Shown piece by piece: positions 12,101-27,100 of a stretch of 64,000 nucleotides of DNA (the stretch's first letter is position 1; each line of letters opens with the position of its first letter). The notes under the pieces are model-generated. The model saw only the letters and a program-made list of their open reading frames with translations, made no database searches and was not told the origin of the DNA. Source of the DNA: Serripes groenlandicus (taxonomy: Eukaryota; Mollusca; Bivalvia; Cardiida; Cardiidae). The translations under genes were made by a program, and so were the position numbers. Location of the stretch: NCBI GenBank assembly GCA_031761405.1, contig JASEVX010000007.1, positions 33,025,677-33,089,676 on the forward strand. Direction: 5' to 3'.

Positions 12101-15100
12101 AACAAGTAAACATACCAATCTCCAGTTGTAACCTCCATCGCTGGAGATATAAACATCTGGATTTGTTTTTTGTAAGGCATCCGCAACATGACCTATTTAA
12201 AACAAAGACAAGAGTGTTTGAAGGGTCACATGTGTGGTCAGTCAATTTATCGTTAAGTGAAAGCATGAGGGATAGTCACACTATAACATGCATAGGAAGA
12301 TGACACAAAAATAAAGCGTAAACTCAATATATTATGATCTCTGGTATGTGAGGGTAAAGCTTCAGCCTCTCATACCAAAGATCTACGGTTCGAATCCTGT
12401 GATAAGCAGGTTACGCCTTTGGGATTTTTCCACACAAAGGACGTGAGTAATAGCTAAATCTCCAGGAAGCAGACATCTGGTATGATTAATATAAGCTGAA
12501 AGCTTGCTTAACGCAATTCATGTAAGATAAAAAAGTTTAAAAAAACATTGTATCACATATGCAGCAGGAGGCTTTAGGAGACATTAATTACCAATATGTA
12601 TATTCTCACTTATAGAAAGAACCATATTTTTGCCTAGATTTTTTTTTATTTCTCTTCTGCAGATTTGTTGTATGTAGGAAAAGGTTTAAACATACCATGT
12701 GCCAAAATTAATCCGACGGCCGTTTCTTCACTGAGAGGAAGGGATGTGTTGATATTTCTTTTAATACTGTACATGCCATGAATTTGTAGGGAGCAGTCCT
12801 ATAAATATACAAGAGTGTTTGTAGGAAAGCATGAGTCACCTGTAGAAAAGTTAGTATCAATGAGCTGTCCCGCGAGAAAACCAACATTGTGGACGCTGCG
12901 TAAAGTATCGATCCCGATCAGCTAAAGCACGCAGCGTAGGCCAACACTGAGGACTTTCAAATCATCTAGGCCAAAATGTGAAAATCTCTATTATTGAAAG
13001 TATAATCAATGTGAAGAGTTGAAAAAAAATTGTGGCAAGAGGAGAAATTGCTCATGTTGAGCAATTTCTTCTTTTGTCACAGTGTTTTCAAATGTCGTCT
13101 GCTGAAGAAAGCTTCTGTATGAGGAAAAGGGTTAATGCATCTCCCTGCAGAGGAAGACGACACAAAAATTACGCGTGTCGCGCAAAAATACTTCATTCAA
13201 AGTTGTGCAATTTGTGCAAATTATAATCAAAGTACCTACACTATATACTTGTACATTTGGACTTTGTTTTCATATGGCATCTGCTAAAGATGGTTTTAAA
13301 TGTGTTTATATGTAATAAAGGATTAAATGAATGAAAGGGTTAGTACCTTAGTCTCATCTTTACATGGTACACCATCTGGTCTCTTAATTTTCTCCCAGGT
13401 GGCGCCACGGTTGTAGGAGATAACTGAATGTATGCTGTCATCTACATTCATCTGACTGGTAATGTAAACACCCCTGAGGGATTTCACCTTGTAAAAGTCG
13501 TGGATCTCTCCATAGTTGGGATATAAATGTCGAGGAAGTGATTCTGAATAGACCACACCTTTTGTCGAGGAGGTGTACAGTGTACCGTGACCACTGTCTG
13601 TAACAGAATGAACAATTATCAGCATGAATAGCATGTTGATAGTTTGATGTATGAATCTGGAGTGTTTACATGCCTGTGAAAACGGTCGCACTCAATTATA
13701 TTGATGACAATTTGTTTGTGAAGTGTTAATCAACTGATTGTGGTTGATCTAACGATTTTAAAATTAATGGAAAGTTTGTATGTTTTAGAAGAATTCTGGG
13801 CTAATTTTTTTAATTAATTCTTTAGATATTTCACACTAAACAAGAGGACCATGATAGCCCTGGATTGCTCCCCTGAGCTAAGCCAACCACAATTCTTTAT
13901 TTTGCTAATATAAGATTTCCCTTCAATTTGGCCCAAAAACCTTGTTTTTGACCTGACATGACCAATATTTGAACTTGGCCAATATATCACCAAGAATTTT
14001 TCTTTCAGTTTGGCCTAGTGACCACTTTTTTACACAACATCACTCAAATTCAAATTGGTCTAGACAGCATCAAGACAAATTTCAAGCTGCTGAAGCAAAG
14101 AGTTGATAGATGTATATTCTAATCTACTTTCATGAATGAATTGGATGCAAAATGTTGTCTGTAGCATGTAAACAAGGCAATTGTTGATGACAAACAATGG
14201 ACGGACGACAGACAAATTGTGATCACAATAGCTCATGTGAGCTAAACATCATATTTTGAACAGGAATATAGAACAACATTTAAGTATGTAAAAATGGCAA
14301 AAATCATTCTGTCCATGGTAAATAGGATTTAGATTACTAAAAATAGGATTTAGACTACTTATAGTTTAAAGATATCTGAAGATTACATTTACATATTATC
14401 AAGATTCCAACAGGAGCCAAGTCGCCATCGCGTTCTACTGGATGTCGCATTTTACTTGTTATTTCGCTGTTCATTTTAAATAGTATTTAATCCGTCCCCT
14501 TATACTGAAACATCTTAACAACTCTGCAGCAGCTGACTTTTAAAAACATTGTGACGAAAGAAGAAATTGCTCATTTGACCTCAATTTTTCCTTTTGCCAA
14601 AATGTTTATAACTTTTTTTCATATTTTTGCCAAAATGTTTTTAAAAGTCGTCTGCTGACCAAATGTTGTTGTATGTTTAAAAGGGTAAAACGTTGAATCT
14701 TAGCTTCTCTTAATTATCATTTTTTATATGCTTCTGTTTATCAGTATTCTGATAAATATTATGAGGAACTCCACACACACCAATTTTCATAAATGCAAGT
14801 AAACTTATTGGATAAAACAATTTTTCAATTTTGCCACAATAGTATCAAAATGGGGTTTGCAGCAAACACATCGAAAAGTGTCTGCATGTTGGGTAGAGTA
14901 AACACTCCAGACGCCAAAATTTGAACACCTCAAGATTTGGTTGACTTATTTCAATAAAGAGTCGGAAGCATTGTTGGAATAGGAGATATTTCTTATTTTT
15001 GGAAATTCTCCTTTTCCCAAAAATGGTCTCGTGCAAAAGGGTAAAATGTCATCTATATCAGGTGTATGTGTACCCTTACCTGTAGCATCGTCCACATGCA

Positions 15101-18100
15101 TGAATATCATGTTACTCTCAATGTCCATCACTTTGTAAAACTGAAAACAAACAAAAATACGAGTTTTTAACCTTTTCTCTCTTGCAGACGCATATTGTTG
15201 CCTCTGTAGCAGATGTCATTTAAAAAAATTATGGTAAAAGGAGAATTCGCTCATTCTCAATATTTTCAGATTTATGCAATAAGTAACTTCATTTTTCCAC
15301 TTACAACAAATCTGCAGACAACTTCAGGAAATTAAGAAATACTAAGGAAAACATAATGAAAAATTTGATAAGTCGAAATGCTTCTTTATTTGGTATAGGG
15401 GTAATTATAATAATAATAATAATAATAATAAAGACTTTATTTATAGAGGCTGCACAGTTGGGCATGCCCAGTCTTCCCTGTGGGCCTCTGTGTTCCATAA
15501 CCATTTTCCCAGATTCATAAGTCATTTGATGCTTTTGTAGCAGACAACTTCTTAAAACATTGTCGAACAGGAGAAATCGTTTAAAAAATCCTGATACTTG
15601 TACATCAGTCTTCACTCTTTCCCTGATACAGAGCGCTTTTGATGCCTCGGAAGCAGACAACTTTTGAAAACATAGTGGAAAACAATCTTTTTCTTTTTTT
15701 CTTTAACAATGTTTTCAATTCTGCAATAAATCATATTTCCCCAGAGGACTAGATAAGAGTGAGTGATGACTGGTCTTTTCCTCACAATATTTCTATTATT
15801 ACTGAACCAATCCAATGTTGTGGGTACTCAAAAGAATCGTCTCACATATGGTTTGAATGTCAAATAAGGATTTTAGAACATCAAAAATGCCCCTTATCCA
15901 ATTATGGAGATTTTCTATTTTTTGACAAAATACGTTCGAAGTCGTCTGCTGCAGAATTGCTGTATGAGGGAAAGGGTTAACTGTGATACTTTCAACTTTG
16001 CAATAATAATGTACTTATTTCAACCATTTTACACATTTTTCCTTCAGATTTATCATACAATACCATGTTTTTCAACAGATCAGAATCATTTGAACAATCA
16101 GGCCTATAGTTTTGACAAGAATTTGTTTATGCAAGGAAATCCCCAAAGTCTTGCCGTCATGTTTTTCCTTTTCCTTTGACATGGCAACCAGAGTTCTGCA
16201 TGGAATTCAATTCTTTGAACAACTTTGAAAGGGGACCAAGCTATTTATTAGGAGATGTCGTTTGAAGCAAAATGTTGAGGTGAGCTAAAAACAACCAATA
16301 TTTCCATTAACCGAGATGCTTTCAACTTTGCATTTATAATGCACTTTTAATTTCATCCATTTTACAAATTTTTCCTTCAGATTGACCCTACAATACCCCA
16401 TTTAAAAAAAAATTGTTTAACCCTTTCCCTCATACAACAATTCTGCAGAAGACGACTTTGAACATATTTTGTCAAAAAATAGAAAAGCTCTATAATTAAA
16501 TTGATAACTTATGACTAAAAGTGGAAAACATTGTGGCAAAAGGAGAAATTGCTCGTTCTGAGCAATATCTTATTTTGTCACTGTGTTTTCAAAAAGTTGT
16601 CTGCTGCAGAGGCGACAGAAAGCGTCTATATGAGGGAAAGGGTTAAAAAATCTGGACATCAGGTCAAATCAGAATTTGGGTGAAACGGTTGTAACTAAAA
16701 ACCTATTTTGAAAACCTCTATAATTAAATTGATAACTTATGACTAAAAGTGGAAAACATTGTGGCAAAAGGAGAAATTGCTTGTTCTGAGCAATTTCTTA
16801 TTTTGTCACTGTGTTTTCAAAAAGCTGTCTGCTGTCGAGGCGTCAGAAAGCATCTATATGAGGGAAAGAGTTAAATAGCAAATGGTAACAACAGATTTAT
16901 ACAGTAAGTATAAGTAACTGTAAGTTTAACACTCACTCTATCAGGTTCTATTGTTGGAAGCTGAGCATCATTCCAGGTGGCGCCACAATCCTTAGATATC
17001 CTTAACAACCTCTTACTAATCTGTAAACAAGTAAAACATTTCCAAAGATTAGTAATAGAAGCATGGATATTGGAAACAATTTGATTTTTCAAAAACATTG
17101 TTAGGAAAACAAGATGTGTTTTTTTGAAGCACAAAATGTCCACTGGCCAACCAGATTGTTTAGAAGTAGGTCAAGGTCAATATCAAGTTCACATCATAAG
17201 TTTTAACATCTTTAGTAAGACATTGTAATAAGGAATATGTTTGCCTAATACGAAAGTCATATCTCAGACAGGTCAAAAGTTGTGGCTCATGTTACAACTG
17301 TTTCCTTAGATAATCAGACGGAAAGTCAGACAGAGAGACATGGCTAACAATTTTGCTTTTAAAGTATATGTATGGATCGTATAAACCCTTTCCCACATAC
17401 AAAAAATCTGAAGCAGATGAATTGAAAACTTATCGAGATAAAGTGAATAAATGGAAGAATAGTTATTGAATAGAGTAAAAAAACATTGTGGCAAAATTGA
17501 ATTTCAACAATGTTTTCAAAATTCGTCGGGACGGCTCAAATCAGCAAAGCATCTACATTTGTCACAAATAGCTAATTGTTAAAGCATGGCATATTCCTCT
17601 CCAAAAAACAAACAAGCGACATTGATAAATTCTAGGCAGAAAAAAGGATTCTGCTGTAAATGAAATTTAATTATAGAATACAGTTGAAAACTGTGTCAAA
17701 AGGGGCAATTGCTTATTATGAGCCAATTTATCCATTTTCCACAATATTTACAGAAGTTGTCTGCTGCAGAGAGCGTTTGTTTGTGTGAAAGGGTTAAAAA
17801 CTTACAAGTTGTTTGGGATCTATCAAAACAGAGGCATACAGGAAGTTTCCGAGTCTTTCATAAGATACAATATTGTCTAACAGTGTCGTCCAATGTTTCC
17901 CTCCATCAGTAGATCTTTTCAAAGTGTAAGAAGATATGGATAAAGCTGAAAGAACTAAAAATACAAATGCAAATATTGAATTATGTCATATAAATAACTA
18001 AGCCACATCACTTGAAAACCAGACCTTTGAGGTTTTACAATTTATGATGATTCTGATCAAATTTCATACTCATATAGTGAGTTCATTTTGCATGAATGCA

Positions 18101-21100
18101 GTGACCTTGTTAATCGCTGGTCACCAAACTGTTAAACCTTTTCCTACATACAAATATCTGCAGCAGACAACATTGAAAACAACAAGTCAACAATATGGAA
18201 ACTCTCCAAAATGAATAAACACTTATTTGAATTAATTGAAAACATAGGGGCAAAAGGAGAAATTGTTCAATATGAAAAAAAAATTCCTTTTTGCCACAAT
18301 CATTTCAAAACGTTTTCTGCTACAGAGGTGTCAGAAAGAGTCTGTATGTGGGAAATGGTTATCTGATTTTTATTATTTTAAGTAACCTGCTTTGAAAATG
18401 TTATTTTAAAAAAAGTGATATCTGGATCATTAAAGCAGAATTGAAAATGTTGAGGGAATGGCAGAAATTGTTTGTTTTGACCAATATTTTTAAATTTGAT
18501 TGAAGGGATGGGATCTCTCATAGTTGGACTGAAGTCAAATATTGTTCTGCATGTTCAAGGAGGTAAGAATTTTTCAGTAATTGAAATAAGCAATATTTAA
18601 CCCCCCTTTTCTACAAACTATAAAATAGCAGAAGACAACTTTGAAAACACCTGGTAGAAATTTCAGAGATCTTTCTAAAGGAAAATAAAAATCTAGAATA
18701 GAGTAGAAAACATGATTTCTTTTTTTGTCACAATCTTTTCAACACGATTTCATAATTAAATGTTCATTTATAGAGAATGACAATATTCTTAAGTATATCT
18801 TTGGCATATGCTGCAGATGTGTTGAATGTGGGAAAGTGTTAACATTGTATTGAACTTACAGATATCAGGGGAAATAGCAGCATAAATTGTTGTAGGTGTG
18901 TCACATGTTTTGTTGTTATCATCATCATCCACTATTCCCCAATACACTTTTCCAACCTGACTGATCACTTTTTCCCATTGACGGCCATTGTTTATCGATA
19001 TGTAAAGATCCTGTAAGAGAGAAGGACACAGGTTAGGATAAACAATTTATTTACCATTAAGCCTTTCCGACATACAACAAATCTAAAGCAAACAATTTTG
19101 AAAATGTTTGGGCAAAAATATGGAAAATATCTATAAATGAAATTGTAATTATTGAATACAGTTGAAGGGAGAAATTGCTCGTTTAAAGTCCTCTGCTCCA
19201 GAGGAGTTAGAAAGCATCTATATGAGGGAAAGGGTTAACATTTTCATAACAAAATTCTACCCCAATTTGATATTTATGTGTGTAACAAAAGAGCGCCTCA
19301 GCACAAGTTTATTATTAGCAGGTAAAATTGATAGGGATAAGAATAATCACATTGAACATTCAATTGTCAGTAAATTATACATTACATACAGAGGTCCAGA
19401 TAAGGAGGCTCTTTTCCCCACAATATTGCTCTTATCATCCAACCAAACCCTATGACGTGTGTACTCAAAAGAATCGTCTCAATGAGACGATTCTTTTGAG
19501 TACCAACAACATAGGGTTATAAGCTCAAAGTAGGATTTTAGAACATGCAAAACGCCCCTTATCTAGAGCTCTGATTACATATATAATATCCTGTGGATTT
19601 TCTTTTCCAGGAATAATTACTCTATACCTCTATTCCCCTGAGACCGAATGTGTCGGCCCGGATCAGTCTGCACCGATACATTACGCAGATGCCATAGTGT
19701 AGATTTTCTCATGGGATGGCTCAAATAGTTTTAGGTGTGTCTTACACACCCATGCAACAACCATAAGAATGTATAGTATTTATTTATTGGGGTTTTACGC
19801 AGCTTTCAACAATATTTCAGTTATATCATGGCGACAGTTCATTTATTCATGATCCCTGGGTAAACAAACCAGTACTAAGCTAGAAAATGTGCCTTGCCAA
19901 AGGGCACTCCACCATGACTATAGTGCCGCGACTGGGGATCGAACCAGAATGTATAGTGAATGCAGATATCAAGTGGATACAATCCCCCAACCTCCCCAAA
20001 TGTTTTCACATAAGAGAACCATAAACATGCATTATGAGCTTAACACTTAACCCTATCCCACATACAGAAAAACTGCAGCAGACGACTTTAAATACATTTA
20101 ACCCTTTCCCTCATATGACAATTCTGCAGCAGACAACTTTGAACATATTTTGTCAAACATTGGAAAATCTCTATAATTGAATGGATAACCTATGACTAAA
20201 AGTGGAAAACATTGTGGCAAAAGGAGAAATTTCTTTTTTTGTCACTATATTTTCAAAATATCGTCTGCTGCAGAGGCATCAGAAAGCGTCTATATGAGGG
20301 AAAGGGTTGAACAAACATTTTGAAACCATCTATAATTCTAAGTAAAATTATTCAAATGAGTTGAATACTCTGAGGCAAAAGAAGAAATTGCTCATTATAA
20401 ACAATTTCACCTTTTGCCACAATCATTTCAAAAGTGACGTGCTGAAGAGGCATCAAAAAGCTTCTGTATGTGTTTAATTAACCCTTTCCCTCATATAAAT
20501 GCTTTACTACGCCTCTGCAGCAGATGGCTTTTTGAAAACATAGTGACAAAACAAGAAATTGCACAAAACGTGCAATTTCTCCTTTTGCCACAATGTTTTC
20601 CACTTTTAGTCATAGGTTATCCATTCAATCATATAGATGTTTTGACAAAATACGTTCAAAGTCGTCTGCTTCAGAATTGTTGTATGAGGGTTAAGGGTTA
20701 AGAAAACTCTCAGGCAAATATATTACATTCATTCTGTTCCGTGCTAGGAGATAGTCGTCATATTTTTTATTTGAATGGAATATGATTTCATCATTGATGG
20801 TGAATGGAAGAACTATTTGGTTAAATCTGATCCCTCCATCTTCTGTTATATACAACATTTTGACTCCACCAATCAGATAAACCTAAAGAGAGAATATAAA
20901 ATATTACATTTTGATTATAAATCAAAGATTGAGAGGGTTGGAAATGAACCCTTTCCCACACACGGTGACACCAGAAATCTGCAGCAGATAATTTTGAAAT
21001 CATCCAGGCAATTTTTCTGCAAAATCTCTAAAAACTTGAAGTCTAGTTAAAGAATAAAATTGAAAGCATTGTGGCAAAAGGAGAAATTGCTCATTATGTT

Positions 21101-24100
21101 TACAATGTTTTTCAAAAGTCTTCTTCTTCAGATGCATTGAAAGGTGTCAATAAGTGGGAAAGGGTTAATAACGAATTGCAGTAAACACTTTTCCCACATA
21201 TAGACTTATTTTGATGCATCTGCAGTAGGTGACTTTGGAAAACATTGTGACAAAAGAATAAATTGCTCATGAGCAATTTCTCATTTTGCTACAATGTTTT
21301 CAACTCTATTAATTAATCAAACTTTTACATTTATAGAGATTTTCCATATTTTTCACTAAATGTTTTAAAAGTCGTCTGCTGCAGATTGGTTGCATGTGGG
21401 AAAGATTTAAATTGCATCCTGTTTTTTATATATATCACTATTTGGTCATAACCATTCTTGGGACTCCTCCAGCGAGCATGTTCGACTGGATGGCAAATGG
21501 AATGATTGATCTGGATTGTTGATGGTCGCAAAACCCTGAGTCAGTTATTGTGTGGTGTGGTCCATATGATTACCCGTAATTCACTAAACAGTTTAATGGT
21601 ACAGATACTTAAGAAATCCCTGCAATGGACTACACTTGAAAATATTGTCAGAACATATTAGCAATTCCTTGTTTCAACTATGTATCAAATAATTATATAT
21701 GCATTAACCCTTTCCCTCATACGACAATTCTGCAGCAGACGACTTTGAACATATTTTGTCAAATAATGGAAAATCTCTATAATTGAATGGATAACATTGT
21801 GTCAAAAGGAGAAATTGCACGTTTTGTGCAATTTCTTCTTTTGTCACTATGTTTTCAAAAAGCCGTCTGCTGCAGAGGCGTCAGAAAGCGTCTATATGAG
21901 GGAAAGGGTTAAGAAATCACTGCAATGGACTACACTTGAAAATATTGTCAGAAAATATTAGCAATTCCTTGTTTCAACTATGTATCAAATAATTATACAT
22001 TCATTAATCAAGATGTGTTCTCCTCGTGAATGAAGATTGCATACAAGATGTGGCTCCTATAGTGTTGGATGAAAATTGAGGCCTCTAGGAGTTTACAAGT
22101 TTTTTATAAAATCTGATATAATGACCAAGTTTTTGTTCACATTGTAACAGTTGATGACAGGCTTCTAGATCATTCACAAGGTAATTGTTAATGACAGACA
22201 CATGGTGATCCCAATAACTCATGTTGAGCACTTTGTGCTCAGGTGAACTAAAGATTTAACCCTTTCCCTCATACGACAATTCTGCAGCAGACGACTTTTA
22301 ATGTCAAAACATAGAAAATCTCCATAAATGAATGGATAACCTATGACAAAAAGTGGAAAACATTGTGGCAAAAGGAGAAATTGCACGTTTTGTGCAATTT
22401 CTTCTTTTGTCACTATGTTTTCAAAAAGCTGTCTGCTGCAGAGGCGTCAAAAAGCGTCTATATGAGGAAAACGGTTAATCAACTTCTATTTTTCTTTGAA
22501 TGTTTTCTAAAGTTGTGTGTGTATCAGGTAAAGGTTTTTACTTACTTTCTTTGCATCAAAGGGGTTTCTTTGTAAACCATTGTGTTTTTTGATGGGCGTC
22601 TTTATCTGGTTATCAATTATGGCGTAGTTTTTACCAAAGTCTATGCTGTAAAATCACATATTGAAAACGTTTAACCCTATCCCACATACGACTAATCTTC
22701 AGCAGATGTCTTTGAAAACATTTAAGCAAAATTGTGAAGAAAACTCTTAATAAGGCCAAATTGTTTTCAAAAGTTGCTTGCTGCAGAGGCATCAGAAAGT
22801 GTCCGTATGTGGAAAAAGGTTTAAACATTTAAGCTATTTCTCCTTATTCCCCAATGTTTTCAAATATCTTCTGCTGCACATACTTCAATCGTATCGGCTT
22901 ATTGGAAGGATTGAATTTCTTTTCTGCATGAATTTCAAGTTTCTGACAGTTTGGGATAGGTTCTGACATTTGAAGGTAATTTTGAATGCAAACAAAAAAT
23001 GTTCTACAAAAAAAGCTTAACTGCTTTTTTTCTCAGATAACCATATAAGGTAAAATGTTAACTCTTTCCCTGAAACAGACAACTGTTAACACCTTAAAGT
23101 TTTGAAAACATTGTCATTTCAGATTTCACAATCAAGGTATTTTCAGAGCAGAGGGTCTTTTAACCCCATTCCCTCATACAATAAGTCTGCAGCTGACAAC
23201 TTTGAATACTTCTATGCAAAAATATGGAAAATCTCTATAACATCAGGCATAATTGCTGAAAAAAGTTAAAAACATTACAGCAAATGAAGAAATGTCTAAT
23301 TTTGAGCAATTTCTTGTTATTTGCCACAATGTTTTCCAAAGGTGTCTGCTGCAGAAGCGTCAGAAAGCATCTGTATGAGGGAAAAGGGTTTAAATAGGAT
23401 ATCAGGTAAATGTTTAACCCATTCCCACATAGAACAAATTTGCGGCAGGTGACTTTCAAAATATATAGGAAAAATCACTTAAAATTTAAGAATAATAATG
23501 TTTAACAAATAACTATTAAATAGAGATGAAAACATTCTGGATTAATTTCTCCTTTTGTCACAAGTTTTTAGAAGGCATCAACTGCAGGTGTCTGTATGTC
23601 GAAAAAGGTTTAATGATATATGGTAATACAGAATGAATGTATAATGCTTCAATATTTTCCGTACTCCTAAAACCAATTCCCTGCTAAAACTTGTGAAGAA
23701 GATAACTTCAGGGTCTAAATGCAATATGCCAACATCCCATACCCAAATTAAGTTGAAAACATTGTGGAAAAAAGAGAAATTGCTCACCATGAGCAATTTC
23801 TACTTTTTCACTACTTGAGCATTAAAATGGGTGTGCAAATGGGAAAGGGCCAAATGTTAACCCTTTTCCACATACAACAAATCTGCAGTAGACGACATTA
23901 TTATCAAGTACAAAATATAGAAAATCTCTATAAAAGATTATTAATACGAGTTGAAATTATTGTTTTGCCACAATGATTTCAATAGTTGTCTACTGCAGAG
24001 GCTTCAGAAAGTGTCTGTATGTGGGAAAGATTTAGCTAATATAATAAGATCCCATTTTGCCCGATATGGCTCATTTGTTTCTTACCTCCTGTACACAGTA

Positions 24101-27100
24101 GAATTCATAGCTACACCACCTAGCTCTTCAGTTGTTACAATGATTAGTGTCTGGAAGAAAAAAACAGCATTTTCATCTATAAACTAGTTAACGCTTTCTT
24201 TCATACATCAAATCTTCAGCAGACAATTTTGAAGTCATCTGTGGGAAAATTAGCAAAATCTCTATAAATGAAAGATTAAATATTGAGTAGAACTGAAAAT
24301 ATTGTGGCAAAAGGAGAAATTGCTTGTTTTGAGCAATTTCTTCTTTTGTCACAATGTTTTCAAAATGTCGTCAAATAGTGTCTATATGTGGGAAAGGGTT
24401 AACCTTTTTTCTCACACAGGCAACTATTTGTCACCTTTATATCAGACGTCTTGTTGAAATCATAGCGGGAAAAGAAAGTTTTCAATATAAGTAATTTCTC
24501 CTTGTCCCCCAATGTTTTCAATGCTGTATCAAAATTACACACTCAAACTTGTAGATGTTAAAATACTTTTTCTCAAATGTTTTCAAATCAGACAACTCTG
24601 TAAATGACAAATAAAGGAAAGGAAGAGATCACATGCTGGCATGGAAAAGTGAATGTATAATCTTAATATAGATGTTTTCCAAAGTCTGCTGTAGAGGATA
24701 TTTGAAACCATGTAGGAAAGGAAGAGATCACATGCTGGCATGGACAAGTGAATGTATAATCTTAAAATAGATGTTTTCCAAAGTCTTCTGTAGAGGATAT
24801 TTGAAACTATGCTTTTAAATCTTTCCAACATACAACAAATATGCACAAGACGAGTTAAAAATATTTGATGAAAAATTTGGGAAATCCATTTTATAAATGA
24901 AGTACATGCATAGCTATTGAATCAAGTTGAAACAAGAAACCGCTGAAGACGGTAAGGCCGGATTGTCGGCAATTTGACCTTGAAAATCGACAAACTAAGG
25001 TCAAGGTCAAAGTAACAATAGAAATCAATAGAACTTGTTACTGGTTACCTTCAGGCAAAATTTCAAGTTTGCAACCCTTTCTTGTGCTGAGATTTTGCTT
25101 AACCAGAAACTTTAACCATTTTGCCTAACCTAAAACTTTAACCAAAATGTTGACGGACAGACAGACAGACAGACATCGCCAATCTAAAGACCGGAATTGC
25201 TTAAGCAATCCGGCCAAAAATGATGGACCTGGATAGCTCATGAAATGTGAATTGTCATCCCAACCACAATAACTAATTTTGCAGTCAGGTAAGCCAATAC
25301 AAGAGGCCCAAGAGGACTACAGAGGGAACAAGAGCGCCAAATGTCACAAAATACGCCCATCCTGTTTTTCTGAGACCAAGTATAGTGATAATTGGTTGTA
25401 CATCAGCCAAACCTAGAGAGTGGACACTGTTAGTACAGTTTTGGCCATTTCGAGGGACATAATTTTGTAGTGACTAAGATAACGTTGTTAGTTATCAAAC
25501 CTGACGAAGATATTCTGCCGATCAATATATTGTCTAAATGTGGTGATGATCGGAAAAAGGCTTCACAAGTTATTTAGCTGACAAGACCAATTTAGGTAAT
25601 TTCTATAATTAAAGGGCAATAACTCTCTATTGACTGGAGCAATATGGCTAGTTATCGAACTTGTCCGAGATATTAAGCCAATACACATTCTGACCAAATT
25701 TGGTGATGATTGGATAAAGGCTTCTAAAGTTATTGAGATGACAAGACCAATTTTAGGTAATTTCTATAATTAAAGGGCAATAACTCTTGATTGACTAATG
25801 CGATATGGCTAGTTATCAAACTTGTCCGAGATATTATGACAATACACATTCTGACCAAATTTGGTGATGATTGGACAAAGGCTTCTAAAGTCATTGAGCT
25901 GACAAGACAAATTTTAGGTAATTTCTATAATTAAAGGGCAATAACTCTTGATTGACTACAGCGATATGTCTAGTTATCAAACTTGTCCGAGATATTATCC
26001 CAATACACATTTTGATCAAATTTGGTGATGATTGGACAAAGGCTTCTAAAGTTATTAAGCTGACAACATACTGGACGCCGCCTGCCAGCCCGCCCGCCCG
26101 TACGTTGCAGGTAAAACTATAATACGATCCGTTTTTTTCAAACTCAAGAAATGTTTATGTATCAGTTAGTATTTAACAAAAATATTTCTAAGCTTTTCCC
26201 CATACATGTATATCTCTATGTAAAACAGGTGACCGCCAGGGGGGGGGGGGGGGGCCAATTCTGACCCTTGAAGTATAATTTGAATTATCTTGGTAAAGGA
26301 CAACTAGATAATGCTTCACACCAAATATCTAGGCTCTAGGCCTTTCTGTTTTTCCCTATATATCTCTATGAAATACAAGTGATTCCGGGTTGGGGCCAAT
26401 TTTGATCCCAGGGGCATAATTTGAACAATCTTTGTAGAGGACCAGTCGACAATGCTACACAATAAATATCGAACCTCTAGGCCTTTCAGTTTCAGACAAA
26501 AACTTTTTTTTAAGTTTTCCCTATATATTTCTATCTAAAACAAGTGACTCCAGGATGGGGCCAATTTTGACCCAAGGGGCATAATTTGAACAATCTTTGT
26601 AAAGGATTACTAGATTTGCCACACACCAAATATCTGAGCTCTAGGCCTTTCGGTTTCATACAAGAAGATTTAACAAGAGGCCCATGAGGGCCTATGCTCT
26701 ACTGGTATGGTTCTTTTCAATCCAGAGCATGTATGTATGGTGAAGATCGGATAGTAAATGGAGGCTCTTTTGTGTTCACAAGCTGTATTATAGCAATTTT
26801 GACAATTTCAAGGGCCATAATCAAGTCTTGCATTGGCGGATCTGGCTGGTCTGCGAAAGGAACTGAGCTCTCATTAATATTTAACTACATCTGAGTTTGG
26901 TGAAGATCAGATAGTAAATGGAGGCTCTTTTGTGTTCACAAGCTGGCTGGTTTGCGAAAGGAACCGAGCTCTCATGGATATCTAACTTCTGTATAAGTTT
27001 GATTGAGATACAATCAAAACTAAAGACTTTATCGTGTTCACAAGCGCTATTATAGCAATTTTGACAATTCCAAGGGCCATAATCCAGTCTTGCATGGGCG

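Noticed and set aside
26239..26254. G-run as a G-quadruplex regulator
   Set aside because: It lies in a tandem repeat unit with no gene context; length is probably variable and error-prone.
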